Below, piece after piece: positions 1 to 8,092 of a DNA stretch of 35,269 nucleotides. Below the pieces are notes generated by a model that searched no databases, was not told the DNA's origin, and was given only the letters and a program-made list of their open reading frames with translations. The position numbers and the translations under genes are program-made. The DNA is from Streptomyces carpinensis. Its GTDB lineage: Bacteria > Actinomycetota > Actinomycetes > Streptomycetales > Streptomycetaceae. Every line of letters begins with the position of its first letter. Positions within the stretch are counted from its first letter, which is position 1. The DNA is taken from positions 1-35,269 of the forward strand of contig NZ_MUBM01000135.1 in the NCBI RefSeq assembly GCF_002154505.1, given 5' to 3'.

Positions 1-66
1 CTTCCGCTGCCCCCGCTCGAAGCCGCGGCGGTCCACCACGGTGCAGCGAATCCACTTGACCAGCAC
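1..66 (-). CDS. Partial small conserved protein (YdbC/DUF4937-like), N-terminus only
   Basis: Reading leftward from the GTG at 66-64, the frame stays open to the window edge and begins VLVKWIRCTVVDRRGFERGQ. I recognise this as the usual start of a small (about 100 aa) cytoplasmic Streptomyces protein annotated as YdbC-family/DUF4937, of unknown role. An ATG at 74-72 lies in another frame and is not the start. Only 22 codons are visible, so the call rests on memory of the N-terminal motif and on position, divergent from the TerD gene. The function is unknown. Confidence 0.5.
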   Translation of the reverse strand, partial: MLVKWIRCTVVDRRGFERGQRK

Positions 67-224
67 CGCGCCATGGTAAGGCCCAGGGGCGTGGCGTCGG
101 TCACTCTCGCGGGGACAGCGCCCGCGCAGGCGCCCCCGTGTGCGTGGCACGATGGACAACACGCGCCCACGTGCCGGAAGTTGAAGCAGGCAAGGGCGCA
201 AGGGGACGGGGAAGGGGGAGTCCG
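67..224. other. Divergent intergenic region, no gene seen
   Basis: 158 bp between the leftward partial gene and the rightward TerD-family gene. The TerD reading frame is open back to an ATG at 138, but that extension is Arg/Gly-rich and unlike the family, so it is treated as leader. A purine-rich gaagggggag just before 225 is the likely ribosome binding site. No convincing promoter or operator was identified. Confidence 0.4.
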
Positions 225-758
225 GTGAGCGGGCTCAGCAAGGGCATCCGCAAGGTCGAGGTCGCGCTCAAATGGGATCCGAGTCCGACGGGGGCGCCAC
301 CCACCGATCTCGACCTCGTGGCCGCCACCTACGAGGTGAGCGATCCGTACGGCCCTCCGGCGTACGTGGTGCACTTCGACAGCCGCTCCCCGGACGGCAC
401 GATCTACCTCAACCGGGACAGCCGGGACGGCAGGGGCTTCGGCTGGGACGAGGTCATGACGCTGGAGCTCGACCGCCTCGCCGAGCGGTACGCGCGCGTG
501 GTGGTGGGCGTCGTGATCCAGCAGCGCGAGGCGCACCGCACGTTCGTCAACGTGCTCGGTCCCGGGCTGCGCATCCGTGAGGGGTACACCGTCCTCGCCG
601 AGGACGACTTCGGCGGTGTCCTGGGCGCCACGGCGGCCACCGTCGCGGAGTTCGCGCGCGACGACTCCGGAGGCTGGCAGTTCCGTCCCGGCATCCACGG
701 CTTCGAGGACGATCCGGCGACGTTCACCCGCCAGATGGGCCGCGCACATCTGTCGTAG
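225..758 (+). CDS. TerD-family (tellurium/stress) domain protein
   Basis: 177 aa. The family pattern is visible in order: a KVEVALKWDPS opening strand, the acidic DLDLVAATYEV calcium-site segment, HFDSRSPDGTIYLNRDSRDG (matching the family's 'FYNN...DGSVxHxGDN' region), a DEVMTLELDRL helix, VVVGVVIQQREAHRTF, and a terminal GGWQFRPGIHGFEDD matching 'eWKFxAvGxG'. TerD proteins are cytosolic or membrane-peripheral calcium-binding stress proteins, and Streptomyces carry many paralogues linked to stress and development. The GTG at 225 was chosen because it follows a strong gaagggggag and starts where family homology starts. The gene stands alone, convergent with nrdJ across a strong hairpin. Substrate and specific role cannot be told from sequence. 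Confidence 0.8.
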   Translation: MSGLSKGIRKVEVALKWDPSPTGAPPTDLDLVAATYEVSDPYGPPAYVVHFDSRSPDGTIYLNRDSRDGRGFGWDEVMTLELDRLAERYARVVVGVVIQQREAHRTFVNVLGPGLRIREGYTVLAEDDFGGVLGATAATVAEFARDDSGGWQFRPGIHGFEDDPATFTRQMGRAHLS

Positions 759-792
759 CCGACGAGCGGGCGCAGCGGCCGTACGGATACGG

Positions 793-827
793 GTAAGGGG
801 CGCCGGTCGATGACCGGCGCCCCTTAC
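793..827. terminator. Bidirectional terminator hairpin (TerD gene / nrdJ)
   Basis: A perfect 16-bp inverted repeat (arms 793-808 and 812-827) with a 3-nt loop, GC-rich with A/T at its base, lies between two convergent stop codons (758 and 857). It can act for either strand. Confidence 0.85.
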
Positions 828-856
828 CTCATGACGCTTCCGTCAGATCAGCGGGC

Positions 857-3742
857 TCAGCTGCAGCCGCTGGTCGAGCCGCAGCCCTCGCAGATGTAGC
901 AGGAGCCGGCCCGCTGCATCTTGGTGCCGCAGGAGAAGCACAGCGGGGCGTCGGCCTGGATACCCAGCTGCATCTCCACCAGTTCGGCGCTGGTGTGCGC
1001 CTGCTTCGGGGCGGGCTTGGCCGCCTCGACCTCGGCCTTCGGCGCGGACACGGCCTTCAGGTCGGTCTGCCGCGGCGCCGACTGCGCCAGAGTCTCGACG
1101 TCGAGCTCCTCGTCGATCGGCTCGTAGGAGCCGGTCTCCAGGTGGCGCTGACGCTCCTCGGCGGAGTGGATGCCGAGCGCGGAGCGCGTCTCGAAGGGCA
1201 GGAAGTCCAGCGCCAGGCGGCGGAAGATGTAGTCGACGATCGACTGCGCCATGCGCACGTCCGGGTCGTCGGTCATGCCGGCCGGCTCGAAGCGCATGTT
1301 GGTGAACTTCGAGACGTACGTCTCCAGCGGCACGCCGTACTGCAGGCCCACCGACACGGCGATGGAGAAGGCGTCCATCATGCCCGCGAGGGTCGAGCCC
1401 TGCTTGGACATCTTCAGGAAGACCTCGCCGAGACCGTCGTCCGGGTAGGAGTTGGCGGTCATGTAGCCCTCGGCGCCGCCGACGGTGAAGGAGGTGGTGA
1501 TGCCGGGACGACCCTTCGGAAGGCGCTTGCGGACCGGGCGATACTCGACGACCTTCTCGACCTTGGCCTGCGGCTCCTCGGCGATCTCGGCCTTCTTCTC
1601 CTCCTTCTTCTTGGCGGAGAGCGGCTGGCCGACCTTGCAGTTGTCGCGGTAGATCGCGAGCGCCTTGACGCCCAGCTTCCAGGCCTCGAAGTAGATCTCC
1701 TCGACCTCCTCGACGGTCGCCGACTCCGGCATGTTGACCGTCTTGGAGATGGCGCCGGAGATCCACGGCTGGATGGCGGCCATCATGCGGACGTGGCCCA
1801 TCGGGGAGATGGCCCGCTCGCCCATGGCGCAGTCGAACACCTCGTAGTGCTCGTGCTTGAGGCCGGGGGCGTCGATCACGTTGCCGTGCTCGGCGATGTG
1901 GGCGACGATCGCCTCGATCTGCTCCTCCTGGTAGCCCAGGCGGCGCAGGGCCTGCGGGACCGTGCCGTTGACGATCTGCATCGAGCCGCCGCCGACCAGC
2001 TTCTTGAACTTGACCAGAGCGAGGTCGGGCTCGACACCGGTGGTGTCGCAGGACATGGCCAGGCCGATGGTGCCGGTGGGGGCGAGGACCGACGCCTGGG
2101 AGTTACGGAAACCGTTCTTCTCACCGAGGCGCAGCACGTCCTGCCAGGCCTCCGTGGCGGCGGCCCACACCGGGGTGTCCAGGTCGTCCATGCGGACGGC
2201 CTGCGCGTTGGCGTCGGCGTGCTGCTTCATGACGCGCTGGTGCGGCTGGGCGTTGCGGGCGTAGCCGTCGTAGGGGCCGACGACCGCGGCCAGCTCGGCG
2301 GAACGCTTGTAGGCGGTGCCGGTCATCAGGGAGGTGATGGCACCGGCGAGGGCACGGCCGCCGTCGGAGTCGTACGCGTGGCCCGTCGCCATCAGCAGGG
2401 CGCCCAGGTTGGCGTAGCCGATGCCGAGTTGGCGGAACGCGCGCGTGTTCTCGCCGATCTTCTGGGTGGGGAAGTCCGCGAAGCAGATCGAGATGTCCAT
2501 CGCGGTGATGACGAGCTCGACGACCTGCGAGAAGCGCTCGACGTCGAAGGACTGGTTGCCCTTGCCGTCGTCCTTCAGGAACTTCATCAGGTTCAGCGAG
2601 GCGAGGTTGCAGGACGTGTTGTCCAGGTGCATGTACTCGCTGCAGGGGTTCGAGCCGTTGATGCGGCCGGACTCCGGGCACGTGTGCCAGTGGTTGATCG
2701 TGTCGTCGTACTGGATGCCCGGGTCGGCGCAGGCCCAGGCGGCCTCGGCCATCTTGCGGAAGAGGGACTTGGCGTCGATCTCCTCGATGACCTCGCCGGT
2801 CATGCGGGCCCGCAGGCCGAACTTGCCGCCCTGCTCGACCGCCTTCATGAACTCGTCGTTCACGCGGACGGAGTTGTTGGCGTTCTGGTACTGGACGGAC
2901 GTGATGTCGTCGCCGCCCAGGTCCATGTCGAAGCCCGCGTCGCGCAGGGCGCGGATCTTCTCCTCCTCCTTGACCTTGGTCTCGATGAAGTCCTCCACGT
3001 CGGGGTGGTCGACGTCGAGGATCACCATCTTGGCGGCGCGGCGGGTGGCGCCACCGGACTTGATGGTGCCGGCGGAGGCGTCGGCGCCGCGCATGAAGGA
3101 GACGGGACCGGAGGCGTTGCCGCCGGAGGAGAGCAGCTCCTTGGAGGAGCGGATGCGGGAGAGGTTCAGGCCGGCGCCGGAACCGCCCTTGAAGATCATG
3201 CCCTCTTCCTTGTACCAGTCGAGGATCGACTCCATGGAGTCGTCGACGGACAGGATGAAGCAGGCGGAGACCTGCTGGGGCTGCTTGGTGCCGACGTTGA
3301 ACCAGACGGGGCTGTTGAAGCTGAAGATCTGGTGCAGGAGGGCGTAGGCCAGCTCGTGCTCGAAGATCTCGGCGTCGGCGGGCGAGGAGAAGTACTTGTT
3401 GTCCTCACCGGCCTTCCGGTACGTCTTCACGATGCGGTCGATCAGCTGCTTCAGGCTGGTCTCGCGCTGCGGGGTGCCGACGGCACCGCGGAAGTACTTG
3501 CTGGTGACGATGTTGACCGCGTTCACCGACCAGAAGTCGGGGAACTCGACGCCACGCTGCTCGAAGTTGATCGAGCCGTCGCGCCAGTTGGTCATGACGA
3601 CGTCACGGCGCTCCCAGGCCACCTCGTCGTACGGGTGTACGCCGGGGGTGGTGTGGATGCGCTCGATGTGCAGTCCCTTGTTCCCCGCCTTGGAGCCCTT
3701 GGCTCGGGAACCTCGTGCCGGACCGCTCGCCGTCTCTGTCAT
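857..3742 (-). CDS. nrdJ: Adenosylcobalamin-dependent class II ribonucleoside-diphosphate reductase
   Basis: 961 aa, the normal length for the Streptomyces enzyme. It reduces ribonucleotides to deoxyribonucleotides in the cytosol without oxygen, using coenzyme B12 as radical source. The active-site signature NPCSEY is at about residues 365-370 (Asn365, the thiyl-forming Cys367, Glu369). An N-terminal cysteine in VSACFILS (about 161) is the likely redox partner, followed by the glycine-rich KGGSGAGLNLSRIRS, and APTGTIGLAMSCDTTG lies further on. The last 27 residues hold six cysteines (CFSCGTK...CYICEGCG), a swinging or zinc-binding tail that re-reduces the site. The ATG at 3742 follows GGGAGG. 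It lies 162 bp downstream of nrdR on the same strand and is expected to be co-transcribed and repressed by NrdR. No B12 riboswitch is visible before it. Confidence 0.97.
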   Translation of the reverse strand: MTETASGPARGSRAKGSKAGNKGLHIERIHTTPGVHPYDEVAWERRDVVMTNWRDGSINFEQRGVEFPDFWSVNAVNIVTSKYFRGAVGTPQRETSLKQLIDRIVKTYRKAGEDNKYFSSPADAEIFEHELAYALLHQIFSFNSPVWFNVGTKQPQQVSACFILSVDDSMESILDWYKEEGMIFKGGSGAGLNLSRIRSSKELLSSGGNASGPVSFMRGADASAGTIKSGGATRRAAKMVILDVDHPDVEDFIETKVKEEEKIRALRDAGFDMDLGGDDITSVQYQNANNSVRVNDEFMKAVEQGGKFGLRARMTGEVIEEIDAKSLFRKMAEAAWACADPGIQYDDTINHWHTCPESGRINGSNPCSEYMHLDNTSCNLASLNLMKFLKDDGKGNQSFDVERFSQVVELVITAMDISICFADFPTQKIGENTRAFRQLGIGYANLGALLMATGHAYDSDGGRALAGAITSLMTGTAYKRSAELAAVVGPYDGYARNAQPHQRVMKQHADANAQAVRMDDLDTPVWAAATEAWQDVLRLGEKNGFRNSQASVLAPTGTIGLAMSCDTTGVEPDLALVKFKKLVGGGSMQIVNGTVPQALRRLGYQEEQIEAIVAHIAEHGNVIDAPGLKHEHYEVFDCAMGERAISPMGHVRMMAAIQPWISGAISKTVNMPESATVEEVEEIYFEAWKLGVKALAIYRDNCKVGQPLSAKKKEEKKAEIAEEPQAKVEKVVEYRPVRKRLPKGRPGITTSFTVGGAEGYMTANSYPDDGLGEVFLKMSKQGSTLAGMMDAFSIAVSVGLQYGVPLETYVSKFTNMRFEPAGMTDDPDVRMAQSIVDYIFRRLALDFLPFETRSALGIHSAEERQRHLETGSYEPIDEELDVETLAQSAPRQTDLKAVSAPKAEVEAAKPAPKQAHTSAELVEMQLGIQADAPLCFSCGTKMQRAGSCYICEGCGSTSGCS

Positions 3743-3757
3743 GCCGCCTCCCTGTAC

Positions 3758-3771
3758 GGGCGAAAACGCCC
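3758..3771 (-). other. Small hairpin in nrdR-nrdJ spacer
   Basis: gggcg-AAAA-cgccc, a 5-bp stem with an AAAA loop, 15 bp upstream of the nrdJ start. The 162-bp spacer otherwise contains only GC-rich sequence and no gene. The hairpin could tune nrdJ translation or message stability, but it is short and may mean nothing. Confidence 0.3.
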
Positions 3772-3904
3772 TGAAGTGCCCCGTTGTTCCGGAGACACGG
3801 TGTTCTGTCTGGTGCTGCGGGCATCTGCGTCGCCGCCGCCCGCAACCGTCTTCATCGCCGCCGCCGAGCCGGCCCCGGACTCCCGGTCCGGACCGGCCCG
3901 CCGA

Positions 3905-4465
3905 TCAGTCGGCGGCGCGCGCGGGCACGGGGACCTCGGCCGTCCCACCGCGCCCGCGATCGTCTTCCTGGCTCCCCGCGGCGGCGCCGTCGCCGTCCTC
4001 CTGCTCCGCGGCGGGGCGTCGCGTGGCTTCCCTGAGTTCCGCGATGGCGGCCTCGAAGTCCTCGAGCGAGTCGAACGCCCGGTACACGGACGCGAACCGC
4101 AGATAGGCGACGAGGTCGAGCTCCTGCAAGGGGCCGAGTATGGCCAGCCCCACTTCGTGGGCGGCCACCTCGGCGCTTCCACTGGCGCGCACCGCCTCCT
4201 CGACCCGTTGGCCGAGCTGCGCGAGCGCGTCCTCCGTGACAGGCCTTCCCTGGCATGCCTTCCGTACGCCGTTGATGACCTTGGTACGACTGAACGGCTC
4301 GGTGACTCCGGACCGCTTGACCACCATGAGCGAGCACGTCTCCACGGTGGTGAACCGGCGGGAGCAGTCAGGGCACTGGCGGCGCCTGCGGATCGACGTG
4401 CCGTCGTCCGTCGTACGACTGTCGACGACGCGGCTGTCGGGGTGCCTGCAGAAGGGGCAGTGCAT
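3905..4465 (-). CDS. nrdR: Transcriptional repressor NrdR
   Basis: 186 aa. NrdR represses ribonucleotide reductase genes in response to ATP/dATP. The N-terminal zinc ribbon is clear: Cys3 and Cys6 (MHCPFCRH) and Cys31 and Cys34 ([10 protein letters not shown]). An ATP-cone domain follows at about residues 45-140 ([20 protein letters not shown] onward). The last 40 or so residues are a Glu/Asp/Gly-rich tail beyond the roughly 150-aa core, as in other Streptomyces. The ATG at 4465 was preferred to the in-frame TTG at 4474 because MHCPFC is the invariant start and AGGAGGG lies 9 nt upstream. It is followed by nrdJ and preceded by two NrdR boxes, so it is probably self-repressed. It is divergent from lexA. 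Confidence 0.96.
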   Translation of the reverse strand: MHCPFCRHPDSRVVDSRTTDDGTSIRRRRQCPDCSRRFTTVETCSLMVVKRSGVTEPFSRTKVINGVRKACQGRPVTEDALAQLGQRVEEAVRASGSAEVAAHEVGLAILGPLQELDLVAYLRFASVYRAFDSLEDFEAAIAELREATRRPAAEQEDGDGAAAGSQEDDRGRGGTAEVPVPARAAD

Positions 4466-4571
4466 GGACTCCAACCCTCCTCACAGCAGACTCAATAGCC
4501 TCGTCAGGCCTCATGGGCCCCGCGAAGCAGCCACCAGCATAGGCGATGATCGGGGACTCGAAGACCGGGGG

Positions 4572-4587
4572 GACCACAATTTGTGGG
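4572..4587. promoter_or_regulatory. NrdR box, promoter-proximal
   Basis: Contains CCACAATTTGTGG (4574-4586), a perfect palindrome about the central T at 4580, matching the AT-centred palindromic form of NrdR boxes. It lies about 115 bp upstream of the nrdR ATG and overlaps the tentative -10. Confidence 0.75.
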
Positions 4588-4604
4588 CCGCGGTAGCCAT
4601 CCAA
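4576..4604 (-). promoter_or_regulatory. Tentative nrdRJ core promoter
   Basis: On the minus strand TTGGAT (4604-4599), 17 bp, AATTGT (4581-4576). Each element matches the vegetative consensus only in part. The interest is that the two NrdR boxes would cover both elements, a natural repression geometry. Confidence 0.35.
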
Positions 4605-4619
4605 CCACTAGATGTAGGG
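4603..4619. promoter_or_regulatory. NrdR box, distal (degenerate)
   Basis: CCACTAGATGTAG (4605-4617) is a weaker version of the proximal box. Its centre at 4611 is 31 bp from the other centre, about three helical turns. Tandem boxes at this spacing are the known arrangement for NrdR operators. Confidence 0.7.
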
Positions 4620-4643
4620 CTTGGCTCATAGACCCAGCTCGCC

Positions 4644-4681
4644 ACGCGTGTCGCACGCGGCGCTACGCGTGTCGCACGCGG
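4644..4681. repeat. Duplicated 17-bp palindromic element, 21-bp period
   Basis: ACGCGTGTCGCACGCGG occurs at 4644-4660 and again at 4665-4681. Each copy contains cgcgtg-tcg-cacgcg, a 6-bp inverted repeat with a 3-bp spacer. The 21-bp period is about two helical turns, and the element sits about 25 bp upstream of the distal NrdR box. A dimeric regulator binding cooperatively is possible, but no family was recognised. Confidence 0.6.
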
Positions 4682-5081
4682 ACGCCCCCGAAAGGCGTAC
4701 CGGCACCGCCGCGGCGGACACGCGGAAGGCTCGGCCGGCGGTCTTCGCGCCGAGCTCGCGGAATTCTCCGCCTCCGGCTCCGGCACCGGACGCGCGAGAA
4801 CCTCCGCCCCCCGGCCCGGCGCCGGACACGCCGATGCGCACCCGTACCGCCGGCGGGCGTAGGGAGATACCGTGAGCGCCGCGCGGAGGACGCGTGGGAC
4901 TCCCGGGCAGAACGGAACCGGCTCTCGGTCGACGAGGCGCCGGATGGCAGACTGGGGCGGCAACCCACAAGGTCCGCACTCCGGCGGTGAAGAGTACAGC
5001 AAAAGGCCTTTTCGCCCGTCGGGCACCGCTCAGCCATACACCCAGAAACAAGATCAAGTCCGGCGATACGCACTTTTTCAC

Positions 5082-5097
5082 TCGAACGTGTGTTTGG
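5082..5097. promoter_or_regulatory. LexA operator (SOS box) of lexA
   Basis: TCGAACGTGTGTTTGG fits the actinobacterial SOS box TCGAAC-N4-GTTCGA, with a perfect left half and GTTTGG on the right. It lies 63 bp upstream of the chosen lexA start, as expected for autoregulation. Confidence 0.85.
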
Positions 5098-5123
5098 CGC
5101 AACCTTTCGAAAGCAACTACCGT
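5094..5123 (+). promoter_or_regulatory. Tentative lexA promoter
   Basis: TTGGCG (5094-5099), 18 bp, TACCGT (5118-5123). The -35 overlaps the right half of the SOS box, so bound LexA would exclude polymerase. The elements are weak matches. Confidence 0.35.
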
Positions 5124-5159
5124 TGTGCGGGAGGGAGACCATCGAGAGGGGCCGACGAC

Positions 5160-5939
5160 GTGACCACCACCGCAGACAGTGCCACCATCACCACCCAGGA
5201 CCGCTCCCAGGGCCGACTCGAGCCGGTGCATGCGATGAACGAAGCCGCGAATCCCGAGGGACCCAAGCGCTCCCTGCCGGGCCGACCTCCAGGCATCCGG
5301 GCGGACAGCTCGGGCCTCACCGAGCGCCAGCGCCGGGTGATCGAGGTCATCAGGGACTCCGTGCAGCGGCGTGGTTACCCGCCGTCCATGCGGGAGATCG
5401 GCCAGGCCGTCGGACTGTCCAGCACCTCCTCGGTGGCACACCAGCTCATGGCCCTCGAGCGCAAGGGCTTCCTGCGTCGCGACCCGCACCGCCCGCGCGC
5501 CTACGAGGTCCGCGGCTCGGACCAGGCCGCCACGCTGCAGCCCACGGACACCGTGGGCAAGCCGGCCGCGTCCTACGTCCCGCTGGTCGGCCGGATCGCC
5601 GCCGGTGGCCCGATCCTCGCGGAGGAGTCGGTCGAGGACGTCTTCCCCCTCCCCCGGCAGCTGGTCGGCGACGGTGAGCTGTTCGTCCTGAAGGTCGTCG
5701 GCGACTCGATGATCGAGGCCGCGATCTGCGACGGCGACTGGGTCACGGTCCGCCGCCAGCAGGTCGCCGAGAACGGCGACATCGTGGCCGCCATGATCGA
5801 CGGCGAGGCGACCGTCAAGCGCTTCAAGCGCGAGGACGGCCACGTCTGGCTCCTCCCGCACAACGCGGCGTACGAGCCGATCCCCGGCGACGAGGCGACC
5901 ATCCTCGGCAAGGTGGTGGCAGTCCTGCGCCGCGTCTGA
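5160..5939 (+). CDS. lexA: SOS-response repressor and self-cleaving protease LexA
   Basis: 259 aa. LexA represses DNA-damage genes until RecA filaments trigger autocleavage. The winged helix-turn-helix lies at about 52-118 ([36 protein letters not shown]), followed by a linker and the S24 peptidase fold. The scissile Ala148-Gly149 is in GRIAAGGP, the nucleophile Ser183 in GDSMIEA, and the general-base Lys220 in GEATVKRF. The GTG at 5160 was chosen because it follows gagagggg at suitable spacing, matches the remembered S. coelicolor N-terminus ([11 protein letters not shown]) and leaves the SOS box upstream. An internal ATG at 5235 (MNEAAN) is possible, and the frame also extends to 4872. It is divergent from nrdR and convergent with the dinG-like gene. 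Confidence 0.96.
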   Translation: MTTTADSATITTQDRSQGRLEPVHAMNEAANPEGPKRSLPGRPPGIRADSSGLTERQRRVIEVIRDSVQRRGYPPSMREIGQAVGLSSTSSVAHQLMALERKGFLRRDPHRPRAYEVRGSDQAATLQPTDTVGKPAASYVPLVGRIAAGGPILAEESVEDVFPLPRQLVGDGELFVLKVVGDSMIEAAICDGDWVTVRRQQVAENGDIVAAMIDGEATVKRFKREDGHVWLLPHNAAYEPIPGDEATILGKVVAVLRRV

Positions 5940-5982
5940 GGAACGCCGCGGACGAGCCCATCGACCCCGCCCCTTGATCGGG

Positions 5983-6010
5983 CCCCGGAACCTCTGCGCC
6001 GGTTCCGGGG
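5983..6010. terminator. lexA terminator hairpin
   Basis: A perfect 10-bp stem ccccggaacc / ggttccgggg with an 8-nt loop, 44 bp after the lexA stop. Confidence 0.75.
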
Positions 6011-6052
6011 TCCTGTGCTGTGCGGAGCCAGGGTCCCGTCACGGGCCTTTGG

Positions 6053-6102
6053 GATCGCCCGGGTACCCTGACCCGGCGCCGGGTCAGGGTAGCCGGGCGA
6101 TC
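6053..6102. terminator. Long hairpin overlapping the dinG stop codon
   Basis: Arms of 25 bp with one mismatch meet at a central GGCGCC. The structure is nearly loopless and includes two bases of the TCA that encodes the helicase stop (6101-6103). It lies between convergent genes and can serve both strands. Confidence 0.8.
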
Positions 6103-8092
6103 ACTTCGCCGCCGCCTGCCCCTCTTCCGCCTGCCGGGCCGCGGCGTCGATGGCCGCCAGCGACTTCCGTACCTGGTTGCGGTCGGTGGTGTACCAGAAC
6201 TCCGGTAGTGACGCCTTCAGATAACCGCCGTAACGCGCGGTGGCCAGTCGCGGATCCAGTACGGCGACCACGCCCCGGTCCCCGGAGGCCCGTACGAGAC
6301 GCCCGGCGCCCTGGGCCATCAGCAGGGCCGCATGGGTCGCGGCGACCGCCATGAAGCCATTGCCACCGGCATCCTCGACCGCCTTCTGGCGGGCACTCAT
6401 GAGCGGATCGTCCGGACGCGGGAACGGGATCTTGTCCATGACGACCAGCTGACAGCTGGGGCCGGGGACGTCGACGCCCTGCCAGAGGGACAGCGTGCCG
6501 AACAGACACGTCTTCGAGTCCGCCGCGAAGTTCTTGATCAGTTCACCCAGGGTCTCCTCACCCTGGAGCAGGATCGGGAGCTCGGGGATGCGCGCACGCA
6601 GCTCCTCGGCGGCGAGCTGGGCGGCCCGCATGGACGAGAACAGGCCGAGTGTGCGGCCGCCCGCCGCCTGGATCAGTTCCGTCAGCTCGTCGAGCATGTC
6701 CCCGCGGTCGCCGTCCCGCGCGGGGCGCGAGAGGTGCTTGGCGACGTACAGGATGCCCTGTTTGCGATAGTCGAAGGGCGAACCGACGTCCACGCCCTTC
6801 CACTGCGGCACGTCGTCGCCCTCCGTGCCCTCCGGGGCGAGGCCCAGGGAGGCGCCGACGCCGTTGAAGTCGCCGCCGAGTTTGAGGGTCGCCGAGGTCA
6901 GCACGACGGAGCGGTCCGCGAAGAGCTTCTCCCGCAGCAGGCCCGACACGGACATGGGGGCGACGCGCAGGGAGGCGCCGAAGCGGTCGTGGCGCTCGTA
7001 CCAGACGACGTCCCACTCGGAACCGTTCGTGATCCGCTCCGCCACGTCGTGCACGTTCTCCACGGAGGCCAGCGCCTGCTTGCGGACCGCGTCCTCGTCC
7101 TGGACCGACTTGTCGCGGGTCGCGCCGATCGCCGAGATGACGTTACGCGCGGCGTCCCGCAACGCCAGCAGGGCGTAGCCGAGGTCCTCCGGGATCTCCT
7201 CCAGCCTGCCGGGCAGGGCCAGCTCCATCAGCCGTTCGAAGCCCTCTGCGGCGGTCTGCAGCTGGTCGGCGGCCTTCTCGTTGACGAGCTTCGCGGCGCG
7301 GCGCACCGCGCGGTTGACCTGTCCGGGCGTGAGTTCACCGGTGGCGACGCCGGTCACCCGTGAGACCAGCTCATGGGCCTCGTCGACGATCAGCACCTCG
7401 TGCTGCGGGAGGACCGGCGCGCCCTCGATGGCGTCGATCGCGAGCAGCGCGTGGTTGGTGACCACGACCTCGGCGAGCTTGGCGCGCTCGCGGGCCATCT
7501 CGGCGAAGCACTCGGCGCCGTAGGCGCACTTGGAGGCGCCCAGGCATTCCCGCGACGAGACGGAGACCTGCCCCCAGGCGCGGTCGGACACACCCGGTGT
7601 GAGGTCGTCACGGTCGCCGGTCTCCGTCTCGTCCGCCCAGTCCCGCAGCCGCAGCAGGTCCTGGCCCAGCTTGCTGGTGGGCGCGGCCGCCTCGAACTGG
7701 TCGAACAGGCCCTCCTCCTCGTCCTGCGGGACGCCCTCGTGCAGGCGGTGCAGGCACAGGTAGTTCGAGCGGCCCTTGAGCATGGCGAACTCCGGACGGC
7801 GACGCAGCAGGGGGTGCAGCGCTTCGACCGTGCGCGGCAGGTCCCGCTCGACGAGCTGGCGCTGAAGCGCGAGGGTGGCGGTCGCCACGACGACTCGATC
7901 CCCGTGCGCGAGCGCGGGCACGAGGTAACCGAGGGACTTTCCGGTACCGGTGCCGGCCTGGACCAGCAGGTGCGATCCGTCGTCGATCGCGTCCGCGACG
8001 GCTTGGGCCATGGTCACCTGGCCGGGGCGCTCCGTACCGCCGACGGCGGTGACGGCGGCATGCAGGAGTTCGGGGAGAGAGGGCTTCGTCAT
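6101..8092 (-). CDS. dinG: ATP-dependent iron-sulphur DNA helicase, DinG/XPD family
   Basis: 663 aa, superfamily 2 helicase acting 5'-3' on DNA in repair, recombination or replication of R-loops. Walker A QAGTGTGKS has Lys52, and Walker B is the DEAH box VDEAH at 237-240. Four cysteines fit a 4Fe-4S cluster: Cys113 (NYLCLHR) and Cys183, Cys189, Cys195 (RECLGASKCAYGAEC), the DinG-type spacing. Motif III-like VVLTSATLKLGG and the C-terminal QGAGRLVRASGDRG arginine motif complete the ATPase. There is no N-terminal exonuclease domain, so it is like E. coli DinG rather than the Gram-positive DnaQ fusion. It sits next to lexA, but no SOS box was seen before it. It may be reached by readthrough from the siderophore-like genes upstream. 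The symbol is by family. Confidence 0.9.
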   Translation of the reverse strand: MTKPSLPELLHAAVTAVGGTERPGQVTMAQAVADAIDDGSHLLVQAGTGTGKSLGYLVPALAHGDRVVVATATLALQRQLVERDLPRTVEALHPLLRRRPEFAMLKGRSNYLCLHRLHEGVPQDEEEGLFDQFEAAAPTSKLGQDLLRLRDWADETETGDRDDLTPGVSDRAWGQVSVSSRECLGASKCAYGAECFAEMARERAKLAEVVVTNHALLAIDAIEGAPVLPQHEVLIVDEAHELVSRVTGVATGELTPGQVNRAVRRAAKLVNEKAADQLQTAAEGFERLMELALPGRLEEIPEDLGYALLALRDAARNVISAIGATRDKSVQDEDAVRKQALASVENVHDVAERITNGSEWDVVWYERHDRFGASLRVAPMSVSGLLREKLFADRSVVLTSATLKLGGDFNGVGASLGLAPEGTEGDDVPQWKGVDVGSPFDYRKQGILYVAKHLSRPARDGDRGDMLDELTELIQAAGGRTLGLFSSMRAAQLAAEELRARIPELPILLQGEETLGELIKNFAADSKTCLFGTLSLWQGVDVPGPSCQLVVMDKIPFPRPDDPLMSARQKAVEDAGGNGFMAVAATHAALLMAQGAGRLVRASGDRGVVAVLDPRLATARYGGYLKASLPEFWYTTDRNQVRKSLAAIDAAARQAEEGQAAAK

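Larger units (their letters stand above)
4620..5159. other. Gene-poor nrdR-lexA divergent region
   Basis: About 540 bp of upstream DNA (about 690 bp between the two start codons). It holds a 17-bp direct repeat, each copy a small palindrome (4644-4660 and 4665-4681), a 12-bp AAAAGGCCTTTT palindrome (5001-5012) followed by gccc-gtc-gggc (5014-5024), and the lexA operator. Open frames here are Arg/Pro-rich, show no family resemblance and are treated as shadows. The lexA frame itself stays open back to a GTG at 4872 with a GGGAG before it, but this extension would place the SOS box inside coding sequence. Confidence 0.5.

Noticed and set aside
3743..3904. B12 riboswitch ahead of nrdJ
   Set aside because: No B12-box-like conserved core was seen, the spacer is too short for the full element, and nrdJ is expected to follow nrdR transcription.
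995..4498. 1167-codon plus-strand open frame antisense to nrdJ and nrdR
   Set aside because: Its product is Leu/Val/Asp/Gly/Arg-rich noise with no domains, while the opposite strand encodes two clear, conserved genes. Such frames are a product of GC-rich third positions.
4583..4990. Small Arg/Pro-rich open frames in the nrdR-lexA spacer
   Set aside because: No ribosome site with matching family, no conserved motif, and composition typical of unselected GC-rich DNA.
4626..5861. 411-codon minus-strand frame opposite lexA
   Set aside because: Antisense to the unmistakable LexA peptidase domain, with Arg/Ala/Gly-rich content and no family.
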